Positions 42,440-51,816 are shown, counted from the first letter of the stretch. The stretch: 59,174 bases of DNA from Lachnospiraceae bacterium (GCA_017480445.1 JAFVAO010000066.1:1-59174), one strand, 5' to 3'. A program made the numbers and translations. The notes: generated by a model from the sequence alone, not told the origin.

Positions 42440-44899
42440 ATGTTGCAGGTTATCAAAAGGGATGGTACAAAGGCTGATTTCACCCTGACGAAGATCAATG
42501 ATGCGATCATGAAAGCGTTTACAGCGACGCAGATGAACTACAATAATGATATTGTGGATCTGCTGGCGCTGCGCGTGACCGCGGATTTTCAGGATAAGGT
42601 CAAAGAGAGTGCGATCCATGTGGAGGATATTCAGGACAGCGTGGAGCGTGTGCTGGGACAGGCGGGCTATGAGGAGGCTGCGAAGGCCTACATTCTGTAC
42701 CGCAAGCAGAGAGAGAAAATGCGCACGATGAAATCCACGATTCTGGATTACCGGGATGTGGTGAACAGCTACGTGAAGGTGGAGGACTGGCGCGTGAAGG
42801 AGAATTCCACGGTGACTTATTCCGTGGGCGGACTGATCCTGTCCAATTCCGGCGCGGTTACGGCGAACTACTGGCTGTCCGAGATTTACGACGAGGAGAT
42901 CGCGGAGGCGCACAGAAACGCCGATATTCATATTCATGATCTGTCCATGCTGACCGGATACTGCGCGGGATGGTCCCTGAAGCAGTTGATTCAGGAGGGC
43001 CTGGGCGGCATCACCGGCAAGATCACGTCCGCTCCGGCGAGACATCTCTCCGTGCTCTGCAACCAGATGGTGAATTTCCTCGGCATCATGCAGAATGAGT
43101 GGGCGGGTGCGCAGGCGTTTTCTTCCTTCGATACGTATCTCGCGCCGTTTGTCAAAGCGGATCACTTGAGTTATGAAGAGGTTAAAAAATGTATTGAGGC
43201 GTTCGTATACGGCGTAAATACCCCGAGCAGATGGGGTACACAGGCGCCTTTCTCCAATATTACGCTGGACTGGACGGTTCCCGACGATCTGGCGGAGCTT
43301 CCTGCGATTGTGGGCGGCAAGGAGATGGATTTCAAGTACAAGGATTGTAAAAAAGAGATGGATATGGTGAACAAGGCCTTCATCGAGACCATGATCGAAG
43401 GCGATTCCAACGGCAGGGGCTTCCAGTACCCGATCCCGACCTATTCCATCACCAATGATTTTGACTGGTCGGATACGGAGAACAACCGTCTGCTGTTTGA
43501 GATGACGGCCAAGTACGGCACACCGTATTTTTCCAATTATATCAATTCCGATATGCAGCCCTCCGATGTGCGGAGCATGTGCTGCAGACTGCGTCTGGAT
43601 CTGCGCGAGCTGCGCAAGAAGACCGGCGGTTATTTCGGTTCCGGAGAGAGCACCGGCAGCGTGGGCGTTGTGACCATCAATATGCCCCGCATCGCGTATC
43701 TGTCCGCCAATAAGGGTGAGTTTTACAGCCGCTTGAACCGTATGATGGACATCGCGGCCAGAAGCTTAAAGATCAAGCGCGGCGTGATCACTAAGCTGCT
43801 GCAGGAGGGGTTGTACCCGTATACCAAGCGGTACTTGGGCAGCTTTGACAACCATTTCTCCACCATCGGTCTGATCGGTATGAACGAGGTAGGACTCAAC
43901 GCCAACTGGCTGAGAGCGGACATGAGCTGTGAGGCAACGCAGGAGTTCACAAAAGAGGTGCTCAACCATATGAGAGCGCGCCTGTCGGATTATCAGGAGC
44001 AGTATGGTGATCTGTACAATCTGGAGGCGACGCCGGCGGAGAGCACTACCTATCGCCTGGCAAAGCATGACAAGAAGAGATGGCCCGCGATCCGCACGGC
44101 AGGAAAGCCCGGGGACGTGCCTTACTATACCAATTCTTCGCATCTGCCGGTGGATTACACCACGGATATTTTTGACGCGCTGGACGTGCAGGATGAGCTG
44201 CAGACCCTCTACACCTCCGGCACGGTGTTCCATGCATTCCTCGGGGAGAAGCTGCCCGACTGGAAGGCTGCGGCTTCGCTGGTGCGCAAGATTGCGGCCA
44301 ACTATAAGCTGCCGTACTACACACTTTCGCCGACCTACTCGATTTGCAGAGAGCACGGGTATCTGGCCGGTGAGGTGAAGGAGTGCCCGCACTGCGGCGC
44401 GAAGACGGAGGTTTACAGCCGTATCACGGGATATTACAGACCGGTACAGAACTGGAATGACGGCAAGCTGCAGGAGTATGCGAACCGCACCGAATATGAC
44501 ATTGCCCATTCTGTCCTGAAAAAAGAGAATGTGGTAAAGGAAGAAACCGCAAAAGAAAACGCGGCAAAGAACACGGTGAAGGAAGCTACGCAGGAAGCAC
44601 CTGCGAAGACCGGTACGGTCAGAAATGCATCCGAGGAGAAACGCGTGGTGTCCCAGAGACATACCACCAAGAAGTATCTCTTTACCACCAAGACCTGTCC
44701 GAATTGCCAGCTGGCCAAGGAGTATCTGGAGGACATGGATTACGTGGTGATCGACGCGGAGGAGGATGCGGATCGCGTACATCGTTACGGCGTGATGCAG
44801 GCGCCCACGCTGGTGATTGTGGAGGACGGACAGTTCAAGAAGTATGTCAATGCGTCCAACATCAAGAAATATGTGGATCAGCAGGCGTCGCAGGTGTAA
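42440..44899 (+). CDS. nrdD: Anaerobic ribonucleoside-triphosphate reductase with fused glutaredoxin-like domain
   Basis: This class III (glycyl radical) reductase makes dNTPs under anoxia; it has 819 residues. An ATP-cone starts the protein (LQVIKRDGTKADFTLTKIND). The barrel includes RSMCCRLRLDLRE. The Zn site (CREHGYL...CPHCG) precedes the glycyl radical loop SRITGYYRPV (Gly664). After a Lys/Glu/Ala linker (about 695-730), residues about 740-819 form a thioredoxin-fold domain with CPNC (Cys753/Cys756) and QAPTLVIVEDG. That is a built-in glutaredoxin/NrdH-like electron donor. The activase gene nrdG is not adjacent; pyrF follows. Confidence 0.93.
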   Translation: MLQVIKRDGTKADFTLTKINDAIMKAFTATQMNYNNDIVDLLALRVTADFQDKVKESAIHVEDIQDSVERVLGQAGYEEAAKAYILYRKQREKMRTMKSTILDYRDVVNSYVKVEDWRVKENSTVTYSVGGLILSNSGAVTANYWLSEIYDEEIAEAHRNADIHIHDLSMLTGYCAGWSLKQLIQEGLGGITGKITSAPARHLSVLCNQMVNFLGIMQNEWAGAQAFSSFDTYLAPFVKADHLSYEEVKKCIEAFVYGVNTPSRWGTQAPFSNITLDWTVPDDLAELPAIVGGKEMDFKYKDCKKEMDMVNKAFIETMIEGDSNGRGFQYPIPTYSITNDFDWSDTENNRLLFEMTAKYGTPYFSNYINSDMQPSDVRSMCCRLRLDLRELRKKTGGYFGSGESTGSVGVVTINMPRIAYLSANKGEFYSRLNRMMDIAARSLKIKRGVITKLLQEGLYPYTKRYLGSFDNHFSTIGLIGMNEVGLNANWLRADMSCEATQEFTKEVLNHMRARLSDYQEQYGDLYNLEATPAESTTYRLAKHDKKRWPAIRTAGKPGDVPYYTNSSHLPVDYTTDIFDALDVQDELQTLYTSGTVFHAFLGEKLPDWKAAASLVRKIAANYKLPYYTLSPTYSICREHGYLAGEVKECPHCGAKTEVYSRITGYYRPVQNWNDGKLQEYANRTEYDIAHSVLKKENVVKEETAKENAAKNTVKEATQEAPAKTGTVRNASEEKRVVSQRHTTKKYLFTTKTCPNCQLAKEYLEDMDYVVIDAEEDADRVHRYGVMQAPTLVIVEDGQFKKYVNASNIKKYVDQQASQV

Positions 44900-44938
44900 T
44901 GTAAGGACATAAATAGTTTCTGAGAGGAAATAAATCAG

Positions 44939-45874
44939 ATGATCAACAAATTGATAAATAAGATCCGGCAGACGAACGCCCCTATCGTGGTGGGACTGGA
45001 TCCCATGATGAAGTTTGTACCGGAGCATATTCAGAAGAAAGCCTTTGCGGCGTACGGCGAGACGCTGGAGGGCGCCGCGGAAGCAATCTGGCAGTACAAT
45101 AAGGGGATTGTGGATGCCATCTATGATCTGGTGCCAGCGGTGAAGCCGCAGATCGCGATGTATGAGCAGTTCGGCATTCCCGGACTGATCGCTTTCAAGA
45201 AGACGGTGGATTATTGCAAGGAGAAGGATCTGGTGGTGATCGGCGATGTGAAGCGCGGTGATATCGGATCCACATCCGAGGCGTACGCGGTCGGACATCT
45301 CGGCAAGGTGAGCGTGGGCAGCAAGTCTTACTATGGTTTTGATGAAGACTTTGCCACAGTGAATCCGTATCTCGGAAGTGACGGAATCAATCCGTTTACC
45401 AAGATCTGTAAGGAGGAGAAAAAGGGTATCTTTATTTTGGTGAAGACGTCCAATCCCTCCAGCGGAGAATTTCAGGACCGTCAGGTGGACGGCAGATCGC
45501 TCTATGAGATCGTGGGTGAAAAGGTTGCTGCATGGGGCGCGGACTGTATGCCGGAAACCGGAGATTACAGCTTTGTGGGCGCGGTAGTGGGCGCCACCTA
45601 TCCCGAGCAGGGCAAGCTTCTGCGGAAGGTGATGCCGCATACATTTATCCTGGTGCCGGGTTATGGGGCACAGGGCGGGAAAGGCGCCGATCTGGTGCAC
45701 TTTTTCAACGAGGACGGACTCGGTGCCATCATCAATTCCTCCAGAGGGATCATTGCGGCTTATCAGCAGGAGAAATACGCCCGCTTTGACGCGGAGCACT
45801 ACGCGGATGCGTCGCGGGCAGCAGTGCTGGACATGAGAGAGGACATCGCGCAGGCACTGGCATCCCGCACATAA
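44939..45874 (+). CDS. pyrF: Orotidine 5'-phosphate decarboxylase
   Basis: PyrF performs the last step of UMP synthesis. The product has 311 residues and is the longer type 2 form. IVVGLDPMMKFVP is the N-terminal strand, VVIGDVKRGDIGSTSEAYA the catalytic Lys/Asp loop, VNPYLGSDGINPF the dimer-site segment, LVPGYGAQGGKGADL the phosphate loop and IINSSRGI the last signature. It follows nrdD by 39 nt and may share its transcript. Confidence 0.93.
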   Translation: MINKLINKIRQTNAPIVVGLDPMMKFVPEHIQKKAFAAYGETLEGAAEAIWQYNKGIVDAIYDLVPAVKPQIAMYEQFGIPGLIAFKKTVDYCKEKDLVVIGDVKRGDIGSTSEAYAVGHLGKVSVGSKSYYGFDEDFATVNPYLGSDGINPFTKICKEEKKGIFILVKTSNPSSGEFQDRQVDGRSLYEIVGEKVAAWGADCMPETGDYSFVGAVVGATYPEQGKLLRKVMPHTFILVPGYGAQGGKGADLVHFFNEDGLGAIINSSRGIIAAYQQEKYARFDAEHYADASRAAVLDMREDIAQALASRT

Positions 45875-45902
45875 TCGTCCTACGAAAGACAGTATATACA
45901 GG

Positions 45903-45937
45903 CATCGGCCGTCTATTATGGGCGGCCGGTGTTTTTT
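45903..45937 (+). terminator. Intrinsic terminator after pyrF
   Basis: CATCGGCCG (45903) pairs with CGGCCGGTG (45923-45931), one G-U, followed by TTTTTT. Confidence 0.82.
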
Positions 45938-45959
45938 CACACGAATAGGAGACAGATGC

Positions 45960-47426
45960 ATGAAAGTCAGTTTATTAAACGATTCCTTTCCGCCTGTGAT
46001 CGACGGAGTGGCCAATGTGGTCATGAACTATGCCCGCATTATGACGCAGGAGCGGATGGCGGAGGTGATGGTGGGAACGCCGCGCTATCCGGAGGCGGAC
46101 TATGACGGCTATCCTTATTTGGTGGTTCCGTATCAAAGCTTTGACACCACCGGCATCGTCAGCGGATATCGGGCGGGGAATCCTTTTGCCATAAAGGCGA
46201 TTCAGGAAATGACGGCTTTTGCGCCGGATATCATCCACACGCATTGTCCGGTGTCCTCCACAGTGATGGCGCGTATTCTGCGCAATGAGACCAAGGCGCC
46301 GATCGTGTTTACCTATCACACCAAATTTGATGTGGATATTGCCCGCGCGGTCAGCGCAAAATTCATACAGAAGGAGAGTATCAGGGCGCTGGTGGACAAT
46401 ATCTCTGCCTGTGATGAGGTCTGGGTTGTGAGCCGCGGCGCCGGAGAAAATCTGCGGTCTCTGGGGTATGAGGGCGACTATACAGTGATGCCAAACGGCG
46501 TGGATTTTGCGAAGGGCCGTGTGGCGGATGCGGAGGTAGCGCGTGCGCTGGTAGCGTATGATCTGCCGGCGGGCGTTCCGGTGTTTTTGTTTGTCGGAAG
46601 AATGATGAAATATAAAGGTTTGCCGCTGATTCTGGACGCTGTGAAGCAGTTGCGGGAGAGTGGTATGGACTTCCGCATGGTTTTTGTCGGAGGTGGCGCC
46701 GACGCGGAGGAGATGAAGCAAAAGGCAGAGGCGGACGGAATCTCGGAGAAGATGATCTTCACCGGCCCGGAGTACGAACGGAATGTGTTGCGGGCGTGGA
46801 ATACCCGGGCGGACCTGTTCCTGTTCCCGTCCACCTACGACACCAATGGGATCGTGGTGCGCGAGGCGGCGGCCTGCGGTCTGGCGAGTGTGCTGATCAA
46901 AGACTCCTGCGCGGCGGAGGGCATCACGGACGGACGCAACGGTTACCTGATCGAGGAGACCGCGGAGGCTATGGCGGCGAAGCTTCTGGAGATCTGCAGG
47001 GATATGGACCGAGTGCATCAGGTGGGACAGAATGCCATGGATGAGATCTATATTTCGTGGGAGACGGCGGTGCATCAGGCGCATGAGAGATACGGCGAGA
47101 TCATAGCGCTTCATCGGGACGGACTTCTTGCGGGAAGAAAGAGAGAGACTTCCGACTTTTTCTTAAATATTGCAGGGAACCTCATAGAGAAGACAGATAA
47201 GGCATTCCGGGTGCCGGGAAAGATTTACGGAGGTATGCTGGAGAATGTCGAGGAGATGTGGGAGGAGATCCGGGACGCACGAGAGAATACGATCGCGGAG
47301 ATGAGACAAAAGACGGACGACTTCATGGCGGAAATGCGGGAGAAGCGGGATGAGATCAAGGACAGCGCCAGAGAGAATCTGCATCAGTTAAAGGACAGGA
47401 TCATGGGAGGCGAGGACGATGAGTGA
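45960..47426 (+). CDS. GT4-family glycosyltransferase with amphipathic C-terminal tail
   Basis: This 488-residue enzyme has a GT-B fold. MKVSLLNDSFPPVIDGVANV is the typical acceptor-domain start; IIHTHCPVS, VFTYHTKFD, VMPNGVDFAKG, FVGRMMKYKGLPLILDAV and the EAAACG donor-site motif follow. It resembles family 4 diacylglycerol or mannosyl transferases. Residues about 400-488 form a long charged amphipathic helix that may bind membrane. The ATG at 45960 has AGGAG 11 nt upstream; the earlier in-frame codons include the terminator. It overlaps the GH13 gene by 8 nt, so the two are coupled, possibly in glycan or glycolipid metabolism. Confidence 0.82.
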   Translation: MKVSLLNDSFPPVIDGVANVVMNYARIMTQERMAEVMVGTPRYPEADYDGYPYLVVPYQSFDTTGIVSGYRAGNPFAIKAIQEMTAFAPDIIHTHCPVSSTVMARILRNETKAPIVFTYHTKFDVDIARAVSAKFIQKESIRALVDNISACDEVWVVSRGAGENLRSLGYEGDYTVMPNGVDFAKGRVADAEVARALVAYDLPAGVPVFLFVGRMMKYKGLPLILDAVKQLRESGMDFRMVFVGGGADAEEMKQKAEADGISEKMIFTGPEYERNVLRAWNTRADLFLFPSTYDTNGIVVREAAACGLASVLIKDSCAAEGITDGRNGYLIEETAEAMAAKLLEICRDMDRVHQVGQNAMDEIYISWETAVHQAHERYGEIIALHRDGLLAGRKRETSDFFLNIAGNLIEKTDKAFRVPGKIYGGMLENVEEMWEEIRDARENTIAEMRQKTDDFMAEMREKRDEIKDSARENLHQLKDRIMGGEDDE

Positions 47427-49146
47427 GGAACAGAGCCGGGCACAGGCAAGTCGTGACTGGTACAAAAAGATGGCCTTTTACCAGATCTGGGTGCGCAGCT
47501 TTATGGATGGCAACGGAGACGGAATCGGCGATCTGTATGGGGTTTATGACAAACTGGATTACATCAAAAGCCTGGGAGTGGATGGCATCTGGTTTTCGCC
47601 GATCTATCCGTCGCCCAACGCGGACTTCGGCTATGATATATCCGACTACCGGAACATTCATCCGGATTACGGGGATCTGGCGCAGTTTCAGAAGGTGTTG
47701 CACCGGGCGCATGAGCTGGGGCTGAAGGTGATCATGGATCTGGTGGTGAACCATACTTCCGATGAGCATTTTTGGTTTCAGGAGAGCCGGAAGGGCAAGG
47801 ATAACCCTTACAGTGATTACTATATCTGGCGCGACAAGCCGAATAACTGGGACTCTATTCTGGAGGGGAAGGCCTGGGAATATGACGCGCAGAGAGGGCA
47901 GTATTATCTGCATCTGTTCGCCAAGAAGCAGCCGGACTTAAATATGGACAATCCCAGGGTGCGCGAGGAGGTCAAGGGAATCCTGCGCTTCTGGCTCGAT
48001 ATGGGTGTGGACGGCTTTCGCGAGGATGTGATCAATTTTATCTCCAAAAAAGAAGGACTGCCGGACGGTCTGCCCTTCCTGCCGGTGATCAACGGCCTGC
48101 CCTATTATAAGGACGGTCCGCACATTCATGAATATATGGCGGAATTTCGCAGTGTGTGCAAGGAATATAATTGCTTCCAGCTGGGCGAGGGACCGCTCAC
48201 CACGGTGCGGTCGGCGCTGCGCTATCTGACGGGGCCGGAGAAGTCATTGGATATGATGTTTTCCTTTGACCATATGATGGCGGATTGTATCTATACGGAA
48301 TATCTGCACCGGCCGTTCAGTCTGGTCAAGTTAAAAAAGGCGTTCACCAAATGGCAGAACGCGTTAAACGGCAAGGCGTGGAACGCGCTGTATCTGGAAA
48401 ATCACGATCACCCCAGAGTGATCAGCCGCTACGGCAGCGAGCGATACTGGCGGGAGAGCGGGACAATGCTGGCGGCGAGCTATCTGTTCCAGCAGGGGAC
48501 ACCCTTTCTCTATCAGGGGCAGGAGATCGGGATGACCAATATCCGCCTGCACTCCATCGATCAGTACATGGACGTGTCCTCCCATACGAATTTTCATCGC
48601 TATCACTTGAAGGAATCGCTGGAGAAGCGCATGGAGCGCATCCATCATTCCAGCAGAGATTCCTCCCGCACGCCCATGCAGTGGGACGACACGGAACACG
48701 CCGGGTTCACGACAGGAGAGCCCTGGTTCGTGGTCAATCCCAATTATACCAGGATCAATGTGGCGGCTGAGGAGCGGGATCCGGAGAGTATTTTGCAGTT
48801 TTATCGAAAATGTCTGGCGCTGCGCAAAAAGAGTAAGGCGCTGTTGTGGGGGAGTTATCGGGAATTTTTCCCGGAGGACCGGTCGGTCTATATGTATGAA
48901 CGTGCGTATGAGGGTGTCTGGTACCTGATTATATGCTCTTTCGCGCCCTTCACGGTGCGTGTGAGAGTGCCCAGGGAGTATGCGGGAAGGCGCGGAAAGC
49001 TGGTACTGTGCAATTATTCGAAAGAAGAGCGGGAGAAACAGCGCGGGATCCGCAGGGTGTTTGCCGGCACGCTGGACAGCGGGGACAATACCAAGGCGGA
49101 GCACGGCTGGTTTCTGCCGTATGAGGCGCGGGTGTACCGCTTCTGA
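47419..49146 (+). CDS. GH13 alpha-glucosidase (oligo-1,6-glucosidase/trehalulose type)
   Basis: This 575-residue cytosolic enzyme of GH13 hydrolyses or transfers alpha-glucosides. DGNGDGIGDLYGV is the GH13_31 calcium-type loop. Further motifs are VMDLVVNHTSDEH (region I), GVDGFREDVINF with nucleophile Asp203, LGEG with acid/base Glu257, and ENHDHPR with Asp330. In the usual NHDQPR motif Gln is replaced by His here. The all-beta C domain ends the protein. There is no signal peptide. Its start lies inside the glycosyltransferase gene (8-nt overlap). Confidence 0.88.
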   Translation: MSEEQSRAQASRDWYKKMAFYQIWVRSFMDGNGDGIGDLYGVYDKLDYIKSLGVDGIWFSPIYPSPNADFGYDISDYRNIHPDYGDLAQFQKVLHRAHELGLKVIMDLVVNHTSDEHFWFQESRKGKDNPYSDYYIWRDKPNNWDSILEGKAWEYDAQRGQYYLHLFAKKQPDLNMDNPRVREEVKGILRFWLDMGVDGFREDVINFISKKEGLPDGLPFLPVINGLPYYKDGPHIHEYMAEFRSVCKEYNCFQLGEGPLTTVRSALRYLTGPEKSLDMMFSFDHMMADCIYTEYLHRPFSLVKLKKAFTKWQNALNGKAWNALYLENHDHPRVISRYGSERYWRESGTMLAASYLFQQGTPFLYQGQEIGMTNIRLHSIDQYMDVSSHTNFHRYHLKESLEKRMERIHHSSRDSSRTPMQWDDTEHAGFTTGEPWFVVNPNYTRINVAAEERDPESILQFYRKCLALRKKSKALLWGSYREFFPEDRSVYMYERAYEGVWYLIICSFAPFTVRVRVPREYAGRRGKLVLCNYSKEEREKQRGIRRVFAGTLDSGDNTKAEHGWFLPYEARVYRF

Positions 49147-49158
49147 GTCATTCTGATT

Positions 49159-50031
49159 TTAATAGCGCGCATCTCCCAGATAGGAGACAACTACGAGGCT
49201 GGCGCCGGTGTGCGTGCCGATCAGCGGGCCTACGTTGCTTGTGAGGAAATGCTTGTAACCGAAGGTTTCTTCGATCAGACTGCGGACATATTCGGCGTCC
49301 TCCGGCACATTGCCGTGACAGATCATGATCATGTCCTTGTTGCCGTCGAAGTCGGCCGCTTTATGCAGCTGCATGTTTTCTACGAGATAGGCCAGCGATT
49401 TCTTGCGCCCCCGCAGCTTTTTCGGCACGGTGAGCGCGCCCTTTTCATCCACGATGAGGAAGGGCTTGACACTGGCCAGTGTGCCTACGATGGCGCTTGT
49501 CCTGGAGACGCGGCCGCCCCGCCACAGGTCGAACAGGTTGTCGACGGTAAACGCGAGCAGGAAATGCTGCACATTGTCATTCAGCCATGCGACCGTTTCC
49601 GCCAGAGATTTGCCTTCGTCGCGCATCTTCACGGCATACCAGACCAGCAGTCCCTGCCCCAGAGAGCCGCTTAGAGAGTCCACGACCTCGATCGTCTTGT
49701 CGGGATGTGCCTCCAATACTTCCGAGACGCCGAGACGGGCACTGCCCACTGTGCCGGACAGACCGGAGGAGAGTCCGATATAGAGGAATTCATCCGCGTC
49801 ATGGATACGCTCCTCAAAATATTCCCTTGCCTGCTCCGGATTGATCTGTGAGGTGGAAGGCTTCGCCCCCGCGGAAAGCAGTTTATAAAAATCGGCGGCG
49901 GAGAGCTCCTTATCTTTGCCGGCGATGATTTCTCCGTCCAGAATCGTGCTTAAATAAATGCAGCCCACATTGTGTTCTGTCAGCCAATCCTTGGGCAGAT
50001 CGGCGCCATTATCTGTAATGATCTGAAACAT
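49159..50031 (-). CDS. DegV-family fatty-acid-binding protein
   Basis: This 290-residue DegV (FakB-like) protein binds a fatty acid for presentation to a kinase. TDNGADLPKDWL at the N terminus, STSQINPEQAREYFE, IGLSSGLSGTVGSARL (lipid-carboxylate Ser/Thr) and VDSLSGSLGQGLLV are the family signatures; GPLIGTHTGASLVV closes it. AAGGGGG lies before the ATG. It is monocistronic and converges on the GH13 gene with only 12 nt between. No fakA is present in the window. Confidence 0.9.
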   Translation of the reverse strand: MFQIITDNGADLPKDWLTEHNVGCIYLSTILDGEIIAGKDKELSAADFYKLLSAGAKPSTSQINPEQAREYFEERIHDADEFLYIGLSSGLSGTVGSARLGVSEVLEAHPDKTIEVVDSLSGSLGQGLLVWYAVKMRDEGKSLAETVAWLNDNVQHFLLAFTVDNLFDLWRGGRVSRTSAIVGTLASVKPFLIVDEKGALTVPKKLRGRKKSLAYLVENMQLHKAADFDGNKDMIMICHGNVPEDAEYVRSLIEETFGYKHFLTSNVGPLIGTHTGASLVVVSYLGDARY

Positions 50032-50194
50032 AATATCCCCCTTTTATAAACGTAACACAATCTATATAACATAGTTTTAAAAACCACATATATCATACCA
50101 GAAGATGGCGCGCCTGTCTATAGATTTCTGATTTCTTTTTTGCACAAATGATTGTATACTGGAATTGTAGATTGACAGGCAGGAGGTGTCCCAT

Positions 50195-50698
50195 ATGTCC
50201 GGGGAACAGCGGTCGGCGTTTGACCATGCGCTTACCAATTTCATACAGGATTTTGCGAACGGCGGCGCGATCAGACATCTGGCGGATCAGGGCTACACGG
50301 TGACGGAGATCACAGCGCGGCTTTCTTTTCCTGCGCCCGGAAGCAGTGTGGCGGCGACCGTCTGGAAACACTATCTGGAAACCGGTAAAATCCGTCTGGA
50401 GCCGCCGGATGAGACGGGGGTGCTTCGGCGTGTGACGTATGTCAAAGAACAAAATGCCTACGGCAGGATCAGCATGCGGCAGGTGACGGAGGAGGTGCAG
50501 CCCGCATGCAGCCGGTATCTGCGCTGTGATTTCGGCAAGCAGTTGTATCAGGATCGAGAGGGCTTCTTAGAAAAGCTGGCGGTGCTGGATGCGCGGGACC
50601 GACAGTATATCCTGGATCTTCCCTGGCCGCTTGCGCCGGTGTATCACCAGGCGGATGAGCGGATGCTGCGCATTTTTCGCCGGTTGGAGGATACATAG
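50195..50698 (+). CDS. Unknown protein (167 aa)
   Basis: The ATG at 50195 has AGGAGG 8 nt upstream; a GTG three codons earlier overlaps that site. The product starts MSGEQRSAFDHALTNFIQDF. The N-terminal half is helical and includes a possible HTH-like stretch (YTVTEITARLSFPAPGSSVA). The middle contains YVKEQNAYGRISMR and the C-terminal part is helix-rich (LDARDRQYILDLPWPLAPVY). There are no membrane segments or cofactor motifs. It looks like a conserved soluble protein that I cannot name. It is divergent from degV and 154 nt before pyrE. Confidence 0.6.
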   Translation: MSGEQRSAFDHALTNFIQDFANGGAIRHLADQGYTVTEITARLSFPAPGSSVAATVWKHYLETGKIRLEPPDETGVLRRVTYVKEQNAYGRISMRQVTEEVQPACSRYLRCDFGKQLYQDREGFLEKLAVLDARDRQYILDLPWPLAPVYHQADERMLRIFRRLEDT

Positions 50699-50774
50699 CC
50701 GGATGCCGCGGAGCATAAAAAGGCGGGGTGCCCCAGGGGAAAACAGGCAAAACGAAAAAGAGCGATAAATTGCA

Positions 50775-50803
50775 TTGCCCAATGGCGTATTTTGTGATAG
50801 AAT
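50775..50803 (+). promoter_or_regulatory. Promoter of pyrE
   Basis: TTGCCC (50775-50780), a 17-bp spacer and TAGAAT (50798-50803), 49 nt before the pyrE ATG. Confidence 0.6.
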
Positions 50804-50852
50804 ATGACGTAACTGTGATGGAAACTGACACGAAAAGGGAGGGTTCGGGCGA

Positions 50853-51530
50853 ATGGATCGTTATAAGCAGGAGTTCATAGAATTCATGGTAGATTGCCAG
50901 GTGCTGAAATTTGGCGAGTTTACGTTGAAAAGCGGACGGAAATCACCGTTTTTTATGAATGCGGGTGCCTATGTGACGGGCGCGCAGCTGAAAAAATTGG
51001 GAGAGTATTACGCGAAAGCGATTCATGACCGGTACGGGGACGACTTCGATGTGCTGTTCGGACCTGCCTACAAAGGGATTCCCATCAGCGTGGTGACGGC
51101 GATTGCCTACAGTGAGTTGTATGGGAAGGAGATCCGTTATTGCTCCGACCGGAAGGAGGAGAAGGATCACGGCGCCGACAAGGGCAGCTTCTTAGGCAGC
51201 AAGCTGCAGGACGGCGATCGGGTCGTGATGATCGAGGATGTGACCACCTCCGGCAAATCCATGGAGGAGACTGTGCCGAAGGTGCGCGGGGCTGCCAATG
51301 TGGAGATCGTGGGATTGATGGTCTCCTTAAACCGCATGGAAAAGGGCTTGGGCGGGGAGAAGAGCGCGCTGGAGGAGATACAGGAGCGCTATGGATTCGC
51401 GGCGAACGCGATCGTGACGATGGGAGATGTAATCGAGCATCTGTACAACAAGCCGTATCGGGGACAGATTTATATTGACGATGCGTTGAAACAATCAATC
51501 GATACATATTATGCAGTATACGGCGCGTAA
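50853..51530 (+). CDS. pyrE: Orotate phosphoribosyltransferase
   Basis: PyrE converts orotate and PRPP to OMP, the substrate of PyrF. It has 225 residues. FGEFTLKSGRKSPFF is the N-terminal signature, FGPAYKGIPISV the pyrophosphate loop, DRKEEKDHGADKG the flexible catalytic loop and VVMIEDVTTSGKSMEE the PRPP motif. It is separated from pyrF by about 5 kb of glycan and lipid genes, so the pyrimidine genes are dispersed. AAGGGAGGG precedes the ATG. Confidence 0.94.
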   Translation: MDRYKQEFIEFMVDCQVLKFGEFTLKSGRKSPFFMNAGAYVTGAQLKKLGEYYAKAIHDRYGDDFDVLFGPAYKGIPISVVTAIAYSELYGKEIRYCSDRKEEKDHGADKGSFLGSKLQDGDRVVMIEDVTTSGKSMEETVPKVRGAANVEIVGLMVSLNRMEKGLGGEKSALEEIQERYGFAANAIVTMGDVIEHLYNKPYRGQIYIDDALKQSIDTYYAVYGA

Positions 51531-51568
51531 GCGGCACCGGACACAGGCAATAGAAGGAGGATGGCAAT

Positions 51569-51721
51569 ATGGAAGAAAAAGTGTATAAGACGATGGGAAA
51601 TACCGGTGCATGGAACATTGTGCTGGGCGTTGTAGTGCTGGTGGTCGGTGTGGCGGCCGGTGTGATGTTGATCGTGGGAGGCGCAAAGCTTCTCGCCAAT
51701 AAGAGCAAGGTTCTTTTTTGA
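51569..51721 (+). CDS. Small single-pass membrane protein (50 aa)
   Basis: AGAAGGAGG lies 8 nt before the ATG. The product begins MEEKVYKTMGNTGAWNIVLG, then continues with a long Val/Gly-rich hydrophobic helix (about 14-38) and a basic end (GGAKLLANKSKVLF). It appears to be a tail-exposed one-helix membrane protein, perhaps with two short helices. Small proteins of this style occur widely in Lachnospiraceae as far as I recall, but no function is known to me. It lies between pyrE and another small membrane protein and has its own terminator. Confidence 0.65.
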   Translation: MEEKVYKTMGNTGAWNIVLGVVVLVVGVAAGVMLIVGGAKLLANKSKVLF

Positions 51722-51734
51722 GATGTGACAGGTG

Positions 51735-51769
51735 GGCATTCCCGGACGGCGACGCCGGGAGTGCCTTTT
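51735..51769 (+). terminator. Intrinsic terminator
   Basis: GGCATTCCCGG (51735) pairs with CCGGGAGTGCC (to 51765), one G-U, followed by TTTT. It ends the pyrE/small-protein transcript. Confidence 0.82.
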
Positions 51770-51816
51770 CGTACTGTAGGAAATTTAGCGGTTTTGGCGC
51801 GATGGAGTAATTTTGT

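Noticed and set aside
43766-46024. 752-codon minus-strand frame opposite nrdD and pyrF
   Set aside because: Spans two well-supported genes and a terminator on the other strand; the composition is His/Arg-rich as typical for antisense reading of GC-rich genes.
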